In this document: positions 36,525-45,164 of the stretch, piece after piece | Position numbering within the stretch: position 1 is the stretch's first letter | How the letters are laid out: each line of letters opens with the position of its first letter | From: a bacterium | GTDB taxonomy: Bacteria > Verrucomicrobiota > Kiritimatiellia > CAIKKV01 > CAITUY01 | Reading direction: 5' to 3' | Length of the DNA: 64,000 nt | Assembly: GCA_037128595.1 (NCBI GenBank) | Contig: JBAXWB010000014.1 | Location: forward strand, 56,018 to 120,017 | Made by a program: the position numbers and the translations under genes | The notes under the pieces: generated by a model | Told to the model about the DNA's origin: nothing | Seen by the model: only the letters and a program-made list of their open reading frames with translations | Databases searched by the model: none

Positions 36525-38051
36525 TTAGGGTTTGAGTATTTTTCGGTCTGACGTGTCACCGCCGTCAGGTTTTGTTAGCCGGGTTGCCTCCCGCTCATAG
36601 GCCTGCATCCTGAGGATGGCCGGCCACATGATGGCCGTGTAAACCGCCCAGGCGGTCGTTGCGCCAGCCGTCAAGCGGACGGGTACCCAGGTGAAGAATG
36701 AGGTCCATGGCACAGTGTAGAGGACGATAAGCGAGGCGGCGACGGCACCCGCAAAACGTCCCCAGGGAAACCAAACCTGTTCCCGTGCCCGGATACGCCA
36801 CCAGAGGTAGGCCGCCACAATCCAGATCGACAGAGCGCTGGAAAGCGCAATGCCAGGCACCCCCCAGGGGAGTAGCAGAAGATTGAAGGTGGCGTGGGTT
36901 AGCACGGCCACAAGGCCCACACCGATCATGGCCTTCAGGTTGCGCGAGACCACGTAGAGCCCCGCGAGGCATTGCACACAAAAGATCGCCGGGATTCCAA
37001 GGGTGAAGACCTGTATGGAGACAATGACCAGTTGAGCCGAAGACGCGTCAAACTTGCCACGCAGGAGAAGGAACGCCACCATGTCGCGGGCCGCCCAGGC
37101 GATCACGATGGCCAGCAGGGTTCCCAGTGCCGCCAGAAACAACGAGCCCTGTTTGGCCAGTCGCCGGGGGTCTCCCACCAGCGCCTGGATTTTTGCAATC
37201 GCGGGTAGCCAGGGGGTCAGCAGGCTGGTTGAGAGGAGAATCGGCATCATGTGGGCGAGCCGGTCGGCATAGGAGAACAAGGCGATAGAGCCCGGCGCCA
37301 TGTACGAAATCATGGCGCGATCCAGCGCGCCCTCGATCTGCATCTGGATGACCGAGCAAAGGACGACGATGGCGCCCAGCCAGAAAGGTTTTAAGAGATC
37401 CAGTTGAACCGGGGCCCAGCGGACCGGCAGGACGCGGAACCCGTACCGGGTGGCGGCAAAAAAAAGAAACCCCCATTGCACGAAAGCGGCGGCGGTCAGT
37501 CCTTTCGCATAGGCCTCGATGCCGCCCTGCCGCCCCAGTGTGAACAGAGCCACAATGGCCAGGATTCGCCAGAGCGTTTCGCTCAGCTCAGGAAGCAAAA
37601 ACCGGTGCCGGGCGTGAAATACGCTCTGGGCGGAGCCGAACAGCATGAACATCAGCAGGGACGGTGTCAGCAGGCGCAACAGCCGCTGGGCGTGCTCACA
37701 GGTGGCGGGGTCAAAGCCGGGCGAGGTCAGTTTCACAATGAGCGGAGCGCCACACCAGACAACGGCAGTGACGGCCAGGGCGATCGCCGCCACGGTCATT
37801 TGAAAACTGGCCGCGAAGTCAGGTGGGCCGCGGCCTTCGTCCGATTCCACCAGGCAGGGAACGGCGGCGACCCGGATGACGCGTGACAAATCACGCGCCA
37901 GGAAAACCGCGACAGACATCGCTACGAACAAAGCATCCACTTCCCGGGTGACACCGAATACCGCGGCAAGCGCTATGCTGAGTAGCAATCCGAGCCCCGA
38001 GTTCAGGGCGCGGAGAAACGCCAGCCCCAAGCCAGTGGTTCCTAATGACAC
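36525..38051 (-). CDS. MurJ/MviN-family lipid-linked oligosaccharide flippase (Wzx role)
   Basis: A 508-aa protein with about 14 transmembrane helices, starting at GTG 38051, 4 bp after the upstream glycosyltransferase stop. The MOP/MurJ pattern is seen in TREVDALFVAMSV, in LLRLLTPSLLMFMLFGSAQSV and around YADRLAHMMPILLSTSLLTPW. Inside an exopolysaccharide locus such MurJ-like proteins probably flip the undecaprenyl-linked repeat unit rather than lipid II. The C-terminus is short and charged. A 77-bp gap separates it from the initiating transferase. Confidence 0.88.
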   Translation of the reverse strand: MSLGTTGLGLAFLRALNSGLGLLLSIALAAVFGVTREVDALFVAMSVAVFLARDLSRVIRVAAVPCLVESDEGRGPPDFAASFQMTVAAIALAVTAVVWCGAPLIVKLTSPGFDPATCEHAQRLLRLLTPSLLMFMLFGSAQSVFHARHRFLLPELSETLWRILAIVALFTLGRQGGIEAYAKGLTAAAFVQWGFLFFAATRYGFRVLPVRWAPVQLDLLKPFWLGAIVVLCSVIQMQIEGALDRAMISYMAPGSIALFSYADRLAHMMPILLSTSLLTPWLPAIAKIQALVGDPRRLAKQGSLFLAALGTLLAIVIAWAARDMVAFLLLRGKFDASSAQLVIVSIQVFTLGIPAIFCVQCLAGLYVVSRNLKAMIGVGLVAVLTHATFNLLLLPWGVPGIALSSALSIWIVAAYLWWRIRAREQVWFPWGRFAGAVAASLIVLYTVPWTSFFTWVPVRLTAGATTAWAVYTAIMWPAILRMQAYEREATRLTKPDGGDTSDRKILKP

Positions 38052-38055
38052 GGGG

Positions 38056-39216
38056 TCAGGCCATTCCCTTCGGCCCGGGTTTTGTAACGGAACTCAGTTC
38101 CTTGAATAAACGAAGGTAGGCATTGACTTCGTTGTTTAATGAAAAGTGGCTGGTGATCCAGTCTTTCCCGGAGCGACTGATGGAGGGCCAGCGCTCAGGG
38201 TGGGTGGCTAGTGAAAAGAGCTTATCGGCGAGATCTTGCGGGTCACCTTCCCGGACCAGCCATTCCCGATTAGCCGGGGGGATGCCCTCCGGGATCCCGG
38301 CGTGAAGACTTGCGATCACAGGCAATCCAGTTGCCTGAGCTTCCAGAATGGTGATAGGGATGCCCTCGGTGTCCCCATTGAGGGCGATGCGGCTGGGCAA
38401 TACGAACGCATCATACTCTCTCAACAGGCGGGGCACGTCTTCGCAGGCCACAGAGCCTTTAAAGGTGACGGAATCCTCTACGCCCAGTGTCCGTGCCAGT
38501 TTCACCAGATGGTGTTTCAATGGGCCGGTTCCAAAAATATCCACCCGGATCGGATGTGTCAGACGGAGGCGCACCCGGGCGATAGCCCGGAGCAAATCAT
38601 CGAAACCCTTTTTTTCGACGAGACGGCCGATGCTGACCAGGTGGAAGACGCTGGTTCGGGGTGTGGGGCGATCCGCCCAAGCAAACCGTGAGGGGTCTAC
38701 GCCACAGTGAATGATCCGCAGGCGGTCAGCGGGACAACCGAGTTCGAGCAGTCTTTGTTTTCCGTGTTCCGAGACCGCCACGGCCTGGGCACCGGATTGC
38801 CATAATGCCTGGTAGGTTTCCCGGCGGAACTGCCGCATGAAGAGATCAAAGGCATGAAAGACCACCACCAGGGGAATTCCCAGATCCTGTGCCACGGGGG
38901 TGATGGCGGCACCGGTACCGCCAAAATGCGCCAGGATGACATCGGGCCGGATATCCTGAAGGGTTTTGCGGGTAAGTTTGGGGGGCAGGGGGAAATGGTA
39001 GAGGCCTAGGCAATGCTTCTTGATTACGAAAGCCGCCTTTTGATGTAGGGAAAGGGGTAACAGGCGAACCCGGACGAAGGGGCGTTCGGACGTATTAACC
39101 CGGCTAGTTGTCAGAACATGGTTTTCAGTTCCCGCGTATTCCAGTCCCAGGATCAGGTTATAGATGAATGTCTCGCTGGTCCGGTTGAATTTGGTTGAGA
39201 TGTGAGCAATCCGCAT
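38056..39216 (-). CDS. Glycosyltransferase family 4
   Basis: A 386-aa GT-B enzyme. The N-terminal domain contains IAHISTKFNRTSETFIYN. The C-terminal donor domain has SIGRLVEKKGFDDLLRAIA, FGTGPLK and the GT4 EX7E segment near 290 (EGIPITILEAQATGLPVIAS). It belongs to the WcaL/AmsK-like colanic-acid type by overall pattern. It is the first gene of the minus-strand half of the exopolysaccharide locus, reading toward the flippase. The 188-bp region to the right holds the divergent promoters for this gene and the membrane protein at 39405. Confidence 0.9.
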   Translation of the reverse strand: MRIAHISTKFNRTSETFIYNLILGLEYAGTENHVLTTSRVNTSERPFVRVRLLPLSLHQKAAFVIKKHCLGLYHFPLPPKLTRKTLQDIRPDVILAHFGGTGAAITPVAQDLGIPLVVVFHAFDLFMRQFRRETYQALWQSGAQAVAVSEHGKQRLLELGCPADRLRIIHCGVDPSRFAWADRPTPRTSVFHLVSIGRLVEKKGFDDLLRAIARVRLRLTHPIRVDIFGTGPLKHHLVKLARTLGVEDSVTFKGSVACEDVPRLLREYDAFVLPSRIALNGDTEGIPITILEAQATGLPVIASLHAGIPEGIPPANREWLVREGDPQDLADKLFSLATHPERWPSISRSGKDWITSHFSLNNEVNAYLRLFKELSSVTKPGPKGMA

Positions 39217-39404
39217 AGTGTGTTTATGTAAAAGGATCGATTCCCTGCTTAAGTTGAAAGCAGGACTATAAGGGATCCGTATGGCGGGAATATTTTCAGT
39301 ATGTTAGTTTTTGATTATGAGGTGCAACGCCCCGCGGGGTTATTCATATTCTCACGAAGGGCACACGCGGGTCTAACATTCCGGGGGTATCAAGGCTTCT
39401 TGAT

Positions 39405-41273
39405 ATGAATAGTGAGATCGCTAAAAAGTTTCTGGGCCACGCTGGCTTTCCGGTATTTCTGTTGGCTTTGGCCTTTATGATCAGCGCCCCCGCCTGGCGA
39501 GTGCCGCTTTTTGCAGATGATCTTGTGCATGCCGGCAAATTACTCAAGGATCATCCTGTCAAGGAATTGGCAGGCATTATTGATTCCCATCGGTTCGTGA
39601 CGACCACAATGACCCTTTTCGATTGGTTCCGGCCGGGCTTGACGCGACGGGGGATGGAATTTGGTGTTTGGCCCTGGTGGATGGCCGAGCAGGCGCAGTT
39701 GTCTTTATGGCGCCCTCTGACAGCGGCGACACACTGGTTGGATTATCAACTCTGGCCGTCCCGCACCGTGCCGATTCATCTTCATAATGCGGTCTGGTTT
39801 GGTCTGTTCCTGATGGCGGCCTGGGCGCTCTACCGCCGTATGGATGCGCGCGCCTGGGTGGCCGGGCTGGCGGCGCTGATTTTGGCCCTCAATCCAGCAA
39901 ATTGGCAATCCCTGGTGTGGGTGGCTGCCCGCAACTCGCTGGTGGCGGTCTTTTTTGTAGTGTTGACACTTGGGCTATACCATCGTTTTGTGCGGAGCAC
40001 ATCAGGCCGGTGGGCCGTGGCGTCCTGGCTGGCCTTTGCCCTGGGTTTGTTGGCGGGGGAGGGGGCCGTGGCGTCCGCTGCGTATCTGTTCAGTTACACC
40101 CTATTTATCGACGAACGCCCTTGGAAGACCCGGCTTTTGAGCATGGTCCCGTTTTGTGCCGTTCTCATCGCCTGGCGTATGGTGTATCAGGTTTTGGGAT
40201 TCGGGACCGCCTGTTCCGGGTTGTATGTTGATCCCGGCAGTGAGCCCGTCCGGTTTGTTCTCAATCTGCTGAAATGGGGGCCACTGGTGTTGGTGGACGT
40301 ATTTACCCGGCCGTTTATGGGAAAATACGCGTGTCTAGCGCCCCACCTCCAATCTTGGGTTTGGGGGGCGGGACTCATCGGGGTATTGGCAGTTTCGGCC
40401 GTTTGCACCCCTTTGCTGCGGGCCTCACGTGCGGCTCGCTTCTGGGCGTTAGGGTTACTTTTGACTATTGTGCCGGCCTGTGCAACCACCCTGCCGGATG
40501 ACCGGGTGACGCTTTATGCGGCGATCGGAGTGGCCCCGCTGGTAGCGGCCTTCATCGCAGGGGTTGTGGAAAACGAGGCTTGGATGCTGAAAGGGCGCTC
40601 TCGCGGCCTCTTGCAGATGGGCGGTATTCTGTTTGTTGTCATTCATCTATTCCTGCCGTTACCAGGACAAGTCAAGCGGATGATGCGTCTGTTCCATCCG
40701 GTCCCGTCGGTTGGGCTGTTGGTGGAACCCGTATTGCGGACGCCGGTGTCTCAGGAACTGGTCATTGTTACTACGCCGGATGTGATGACGCTCTCCTATA
40801 TGCCGTTTAACCTGACTCAGGATGGTGTCGCATGGCCTAAGGGAATACGCACGCTCTCCTCCAGTCCGGGGGACACGGTGGTGCGCCGGACAGGGTCCCG
40901 TACGTTGGTACTAGTCGCGTCACATGGGGCGCTGATTCCCGTCAGGCTGGAAGCAGACGATGTTCCCCCGGGAGCTCCCTCACGCCATCCGTTTTATAAG
41001 AGTTGTGTGATCGGCTCGGCGTTTCGGTCTGCGCAGCTTCGCTTTAAGCCGGGGGACAGGATCACGCTTCCGGCCATGACCGTCGAGGTGGATTGCGTGA
41101 ACGGGCGGGGGCTGCCGGTGGAGGCGACCTTCACATTCGTCGAATCCCTGGATTCGGCCCGGTACCACTGGGTTTTCTGGGACAGTCTGGCGGGGCATTA
41201 TGCGCCCTTTACGCCACCGCGTGTGGGAGAACAGGTGTGCCTGGTCGGGCCTCTGGTCGCCGGGCGCAGGTGA
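39405..41273 (+). CDS. Multi-spanning membrane protein, GT-C-like
   Basis: A 622-aa protein with about 11 membrane helices in the first 430 residues, then a soluble beta-rich domain (about 440-622). The first periplasmic loop carries acidic residues (LFADDLVHAGKLL), and the helix pattern after it (SLWRPLTAATHWLDYQLW, LNPANWQSLVWVAARN) is shared with uncharacterised GT-C-like mannosyl/arabinosyl-transferase-type proteins of PVC bacteria. A glycosyltransferase using polyprenyl-phospho-sugar is the best guess, acting on the exported polysaccharide or a glycoprotein. No strict catalytic signature was recognised. Confidence 0.65.
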   Translation: MNSEIAKKFLGHAGFPVFLLALAFMISAPAWRVPLFADDLVHAGKLLKDHPVKELAGIIDSHRFVTTTMTLFDWFRPGLTRRGMEFGVWPWWMAEQAQLSLWRPLTAATHWLDYQLWPSRTVPIHLHNAVWFGLFLMAAWALYRRMDARAWVAGLAALILALNPANWQSLVWVAARNSLVAVFFVVLTLGLYHRFVRSTSGRWAVASWLAFALGLLAGEGAVASAAYLFSYTLFIDERPWKTRLLSMVPFCAVLIAWRMVYQVLGFGTACSGLYVDPGSEPVRFVLNLLKWGPLVLVDVFTRPFMGKYACLAPHLQSWVWGAGLIGVLAVSAVCTPLLRASRAARFWALGLLLTIVPACATTLPDDRVTLYAAIGVAPLVAAFIAGVVENEAWMLKGRSRGLLQMGGILFVVIHLFLPLPGQVKRMMRLFHPVPSVGLLVEPVLRTPVSQELVIVTTPDVMTLSYMPFNLTQDGVAWPKGIRTLSSSPGDTVVRRTGSRTLVLVASHGALIPVRLEADDVPPGAPSRHPFYKSCVIGSAFRSAQLRFKPGDRITLPAMTVEVDCVNGRGLPVEATFTFVESLDSARYHWVFWDSLAGHYAPFTPPRVGEQVCLVGPLVAGRR

Positions 41274-41289
41274 TACCCGGCACATTCCA

Positions 41290-42792
41290 TTATTTGCGTT
41301 GTCGCGGGAACAGGCGAATGACGCGGCGGATCCAGCCCGGAAGGCGGCGGATCAGGGTGGCGATGATCGGGCGGGGCATGAGGCGCATGAGGAAACGGAT
41401 CGGCCGGGCGGCGAGCGCGTGTAAAAGTCGGCGGGGGAGGCGCGAATGGACGCGCTCTTCGCGCAGGGCTTGCAGGATGCGGATCAGCAACAAGGGATAA
41501 TTGACCTGGTATAAGACCGTGGCGCTCGTGTAGTCCCGAAAGGACGAGGGATCGAATGGGCGGATATGCCCGTCCGTCAGTGCGCGGTCGTAGAGTGGGG
41601 TGCCGGGAAAGAATACGAGGGAGAAAACTTCCGTGAAGGCCTCGTGGGGTAGATCCACCAGAAAACGGTAAGTCGCCAGCACGTCCTCTTCCGTTTCATA
41701 AGGATTGTCGATGATGAAATCGCAGAGCGCGAGTCCACCGTGGCGGGCCAGCAGCGGGGCCGATTCCTCAATGACTTGCCGGGCCTTGTCCGCGCGGATG
41801 CCACGGGCATAGACTTCATCCAGGATGCGTTGGCTGCCTGATTGGACCCCGAATTGAGCGATTTTCAGGCCGCAATCCAGCAAAATGTCGAGTTTACCGC
41901 GGCGGTAGGTGTTGGCGCTCAGGCAGATCGCGAAGGGCCGGTTGATGGTTTTACGGTAACGCTCCGCAAATGCCTGTAACTCGGCAATGGGTCGGATAAG
42001 AAAATCATCATCCCCGAACAGGACGTGTTCCACCCAGGGCATTAGGGCGAGTGTCTGTTCCACCTCGTCCATGAAGCGGCCGACGGACTGGCGCCGGATT
42101 GGCACGCGGCCGCCATGCAGGGCGACATAGCGACTGTTATTGCAATAGGCGCAGTGATGTGGACAACCCCGGGAGGTCAGGAACGTGGCGGTGGGAACCA
42201 TGAAGGGGTGAACGGGCAGGTAACGCCGCAATAATTCTGTGCTTACTGGTTCCAGTGTGCGGTCCAGAATGAATTCAGTTTCAAAACTGTAATCGTAAAA
42301 CGGCAGGGCATCCAGATCAGTCATCGGCGGGAGCAGGCCGTTGATGTTTATCCCGCCGGGTGTCTGGAAACCCATGTTGCGTGTCCGTATCCAGGTCGGA
42401 TTTCCCTGCGCCAGAAGGTTGACGAAATGCGGAACCGCGGCATCCCCTTCCGCATAGCAGACCCCGTCGGCATGTTTCAGGCAATCCTCGGGAGAGGCCA
42501 CGCAGTGCGGGCCGCCCCAGATGATTTTGCGAGTTGGTTGCACGCCCCTCAGAAAGTGAGTGACCTGAATGGCACGGGCGGAGAAGGCGCTGTAAACGCT
42601 GATTAGAATGAGGTCGGTTCCTGACACCGCCCGACCCAGTAGCGTTAATTCGTGCTCGGTGCAGGCCAGGGGCGCTGATCGCGGCAATGAAATGGCAGTG
42701 ACCGTGTGACCGTCCTTTCGCAGCAACGCCAGGATGAGCCTGAAGCCATCGCAGGGAAAGGGCGTATTTACACTGATTAGGGCGATTCGCAT
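41290..42792 (-). CDS. B12-binding-domain radical SAM protein
   Basis: A 500-aa cytoplasmic enzyme. The N-terminal part (about 1-150) is a B12-binding-like Rossmann domain (ALISVNTPFPCDGFRLILAL; KIIWGGPHCVASPED). The radical SAM core (about 205-410) holds the [4Fe-4S] ligands in CPHHCAYC (CxxxCxxC spacing). The C-terminal part is basic and helical. Reaction and substrate are unknown; such enzymes make C-methylations, C-C bonds or modifications of lipids and hopanoids. It stands alone, convergent with the GT-C-like gene (16 bp between stops) and downstream of a PhoU-like gene with a terminator between. Confidence 0.88.
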   Translation of the reverse strand: MRIALISVNTPFPCDGFRLILALLRKDGHTVTAISLPRSAPLACTEHELTLLGRAVSGTDLILISVYSAFSARAIQVTHFLRGVQPTRKIIWGGPHCVASPEDCLKHADGVCYAEGDAAVPHFVNLLAQGNPTWIRTRNMGFQTPGGININGLLPPMTDLDALPFYDYSFETEFILDRTLEPVSTELLRRYLPVHPFMVPTATFLTSRGCPHHCAYCNNSRYVALHGGRVPIRRQSVGRFMDEVEQTLALMPWVEHVLFGDDDFLIRPIAELQAFAERYRKTINRPFAICLSANTYRRGKLDILLDCGLKIAQFGVQSGSQRILDEVYARGIRADKARQVIEESAPLLARHGGLALCDFIIDNPYETEEDVLATYRFLVDLPHEAFTEVFSLVFFPGTPLYDRALTDGHIRPFDPSSFRDYTSATVLYQVNYPLLLIRILQALREERVHSRLPRRLLHALAARPIRFLMRLMPRPIIATLIRRLPGWIRRVIRLFPRQRK

Positions 42793-42810
42793 AAGTGGTC
42801 TGGCTGATAA

Positions 42811-42835
42811 AACAGAAAGCCCCGATGGTTCGGGG
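42811..42835 (-). terminator. Rho-independent terminator after the PhoU-like gene
   Basis: Read on the minus strand: stem CCCCGA / TCGGGG (42830-42835 with 42820-42825), loop ACCA, then a pyrimidine/T-rich tail (42811-42819). It lies 28-50 bp after the stop of the PhoU-like gene and before the radical SAM start. Confidence 0.7.
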
Positions 42836-42862
42836 GTGGTGTTCCTGCAGAGTCCTGGGAAT

Positions 42863-43369
42863 TCAGGCGGTCATGGTGGCGATCCGTGAGGCGTGATGGC
42901 CTATTTTTGCGATGCAGGCGACGACCGCCCACCCTGCCATGAGGGTTTCGACGGGAGAATCCGGCTGGCCGAGGGCGCTATAGAAGCGTGCGGATAACCG
43001 ATGGTAAGTCTGGGCAAGTGCGGTGTAATCCTCCTGCGCGGCGTAAGCCTCATTCGTGTTTTTACGGAAACAGGCATTGACCGCTTTAGCGCAGGAAGAA
43101 GAGGCTAATTTAGCCATAAGCGCGACATCCCTTGAAACCGAAGGCAGACCGATCAAGGAAATGATTTCATATTGATGGGCGACGGTGTTGGCCAGGATGC
43201 CAATGCGATCCAGTTCCTGGTTGATCGTGGTTGCGTCGGATGGGGGAAGGTGATCAGTTTTTGAGAGGGAGGCCTCGGTCGCTTGCAAGGTTTGGGTTTG
43301 CTTGAAATCTGTCAAGGGGCAGGGTTCGAACGGTAACGGATGAATTTCAGCCTGATCGGGTTTTTTCAT
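42863..43369 (-). CDS. Single-repeat PhoU-like protein
   Basis: A 168-aa protein starting at ATG 43369, with AGGA about 10 nt upstream; a longer frame reaches 43393. After an unordered N-terminus (about 1-45), an all-helical domain (about 50-165) repeats the PhoU pattern. ELDRIGILANTVAHQ is followed by alternating Ala/Leu helices, a mid-domain YAAQEDYTALAQTYHRL stretch, and IAKIGHHASRIA, equivalent to PhoU's ERIGDHA.NIA. PhoU normally has two such repeats (about 220-240 aa); here there is one. PhoU links Pst phosphate transport with PhoR/PhoB signalling. The divergent neighbour is a CHAD (polyphosphate-binding) protein, which supports a phosphate role. The family call is from pattern only. 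Confidence 0.6.
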   Translation of the reverse strand: MKKPDQAEIHPLPFEPCPLTDFKQTQTLQATEASLSKTDHLPPSDATTINQELDRIGILANTVAHQYEIISLIGLPSVSRDVALMAKLASSSCAKAVNACFRKNTNEAYAAQEDYTALAQTYHRLSARFYSALGQPDSPVETLMAGWAVVACIAKIGHHASRIATMTA

Positions 43370-43544
43370 AATGTCATTTCCTATGGTGAACATAAACGGA
43401 TAGTAATGGATGCTGAGTTGTAATAAGGGGATAGTCCTTCATTTCTGTAAGGAAAATATTAGCGTGACGCGAATATTTGGTTAGTTCAGACTGGTGGCTA
43501 AACACAGTGGAAGGGGGGGCTTCTGTGGTTATAGGAGAAACGCC

Positions 43545-44420
43545 ATGCATACCTGTGTGAACATGAACCGCCCGGATTCAGTCGGGGGAACCGCCCGCCG
43601 AATCCTGAATGCGCAGTTACGGTTGATGCAGTCCAATGCCGAACGTGCCGCCCGGGATCATAGCATCAAGGCCATCCACGACCTGAGGCTCGCGGTCAGG
43701 CGGTTCCGCGCCGCGTTATGGGTCTTTGGCGAGCTGATGCCGGATATCCTGGCGAAGCGTCTCCGGCGGCGGCTGCTCGTCTTGAATCGCCGGTTAGGGC
43801 CGATCCGGGATGCCCAGGTGTGGCTGGACCTGGTGAGATGGACCATGCGGAAAAGGAAAGCGAGGCTTCCCCCGGGTTTTGATCTGTGCGTGAAGTCGGC
43901 GGAGGCGTCCTGTGCGGTCCAATTACAAGCGCTCGAGCGGATTTTGCAGAGCATTCCCTTCCGGGAAGCGCAAGAATGCAGCAGCCAGGTATCGAGCGAT
44001 CAACCTCCTGGACCGTTTCTGGCCGCAAAGCTGTTGCGAGCGTACAAGCCACTTTGCCGGTTGAAAAACAAGCCTCTGGCTGACCTGACGGCTGAGAAAG
44101 AGCATGCCTTTCGCCGCCGCTGTCGGCGCGTCCGATACCTTGCTGAATTCACGGAACCGATACTGGGCCAGCCGGTTCAGAAACTTAGCCGCCGCCTGAA
44201 GCGGGTCGCCAATGCGCTGGGCGCCCGGCATGACGCCCACGTTCACGCCAGGCTCCTGGCGGAGATGACCGTGCCGCCGGATGTCCTTCTGCTCGGGGTG
44301 ACCTGTGCGAAGCATGAAGCGCAGCAGGAATTTGTCGAAGCATGGGGGGAATTGACGCGGCCCCACTTTAAAAAGCGCGTTTTCAAAGCATTGCAGGCCG
44401 CAAAGCGGGCAGGGAAGTAA
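43545..44420 (+). CDS. CHAD-domain protein
   Basis: A 291-aa protein starting at ATG 43545 with GGAGAAA about 6-8 nt upstream. The whole chain is the CHAD fold: two four-helix bundles rich in conserved His, Arg and Lys, with the hallmark HDLRLAVRRFRAAL (about 45-58) and later RRCRRVRYLAEF and LGARHDAHVHA. CHAD domains bind polyphosphate through this basic channel, which is established for the family. It is often fused to CYTH triphosphatases, but here it stands alone. The next gene, 21 bp on, is SixA; CHAD and SixA genes are commonly neighbours. Confidence 0.9.
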   Translation: MHTCVNMNRPDSVGGTARRILNAQLRLMQSNAERAARDHSIKAIHDLRLAVRRFRAALWVFGELMPDILAKRLRRRLLVLNRRLGPIRDAQVWLDLVRWTMRKRKARLPPGFDLCVKSAEASCAVQLQALERILQSIPFREAQECSSQVSSDQPPGPFLAAKLLRAYKPLCRLKNKPLADLTAEKEHAFRRRCRRVRYLAEFTEPILGQPVQKLSRRLKRVANALGARHDAHVHARLLAEMTVPPDVLLLGVTCAKHEAQQEFVEAWGELTRPHFKKRVFKALQAAKRAGK

Positions 44421-44441
44421 ACAGGCGTTTCCGGGAGACTT

Positions 44442-44939
44442 ATGAAACTCTATCTATTGCGGCATGGAAGTGCAGTGGACATCGGGGAAAAGGGAGTAAG
44501 TTCGGATGAGGAGCGGATGCTGACGCGGGAGGGGCGGGAGTGCACCACGACCGTTCTCCGCCGGTTGCGCAAGGTGTGCCGGCCGCAACGCATCTGGACG
44601 AGTCCGCTGGTGCGGGCAAGGGAAACCGCCGAGATCGCCTGCGAGATCCTGTCGCCGCCTGCACCGCTTTCGACGTTGAAGTCCCTGAGCGCGGGAACGG
44701 AGGTGGACAGGATCCTGCCGTGGCTCAAGACCTGTGAGGAAGAGTCATTGATGCTGGTGGGTCATATGCCGGATCTGGCGATTCTGGCGGCCTGTCTCAC
44801 CATGCGGGTGAAGACGGAAGCCATCATCCTCAAAAAATCAGGGCTCTGTTGCATCGAGTTTGATGGCCGGATAGCCGAGGGGAAAGGCCAACTTGTTTGG
44901 CTGGTTACCCCGTCGCTGCTGTCGCGGCTGGAACCCTAG
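44442..44939 (+). CDS. sixA: Histidine phosphatase SixA
   Basis: A 165-aa phosphatase with a GGGAG site about 6 nt upstream. The active-site RHG motif is at residues 7-9 (LYLLRHGSA). The second conserved segment IWTSPLVRARETAEIA supplies the further Arg/Glu, and the second catalytic His is in LMLVGHMPDL. SixA proteins remove phosphate from phosphohistidine of phosphotransfer (HPt/PTS) proteins. Here it pairs with CHAD and faces the PhoB-like regulator across a 225-bp palindromic region, suggesting a tie to phosphorylation or polyphosphate balance. Confidence 0.9.
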   Translation: MKLYLLRHGSAVDIGEKGVSSDEERMLTREGRECTTTVLRRLRKVCRPQRIWTSPLVRARETAEIACEILSPPAPLSTLKSLSAGTEVDRILPWLKTCEEESLMLVGHMPDLAILAACLTMRVKTEAIILKKSGLCCIEFDGRIAEGKGQLVWLVTPSLLSRLEP

Positions 44940-44946
44940 AGTCCTG

Positions 44947-45142
44947 CAAGAAAAAAAGACTTCACCACTGATTTAAGAAATTCAGGAAATCCGGAATTGA
45001 ATCCCGCGCATGCGGGACCCGCGAAGAGCAAAACAATATGGCGGCATTTCTTGTTCGGGAGTACCCGATCCAAAAATGCCGCCATGGTGCTTCATTATCT
45101 AGATTGATTTCATTTCTTTAATCAGTGGTGAAGTCTTTCTTG
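44947..45142. repeat. MITE-like element with ~30-bp terminal inverted repeats and inner hairpin
   Basis: The region between two convergent genes has nested inverted repeats. Outer arms: 44947-44980 and 45113-45142 are reverse complements over about 30 bp, with one mismatch and a 4-base difference in an A-run. Inner arms: ATGGCGGCATTT (45038-45049) pairs exactly with 45074-45085, with a further TCGGG/CCCGA pair inside the loop (45055-45059, 45064-45068). A CCCGCGCATGCGGG palindrome lies at 45004-45017. There is no coding frame. It looks like a non-autonomous mobile element; the inner hairpin may also end transcription of both flanking genes. Confidence 0.65.
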
Positions 45143-45164
45143 AACGAACTCGGATGACAGGACA

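Noticed and set aside
43370..43544. Pho box upstream of the PhoU-like and CHAD genes
   Set aside because: Fragments such as CTGTAAG occur, but no tandem pair with the correct 11-bp spacing was found by eye; a matrix scan is needed.
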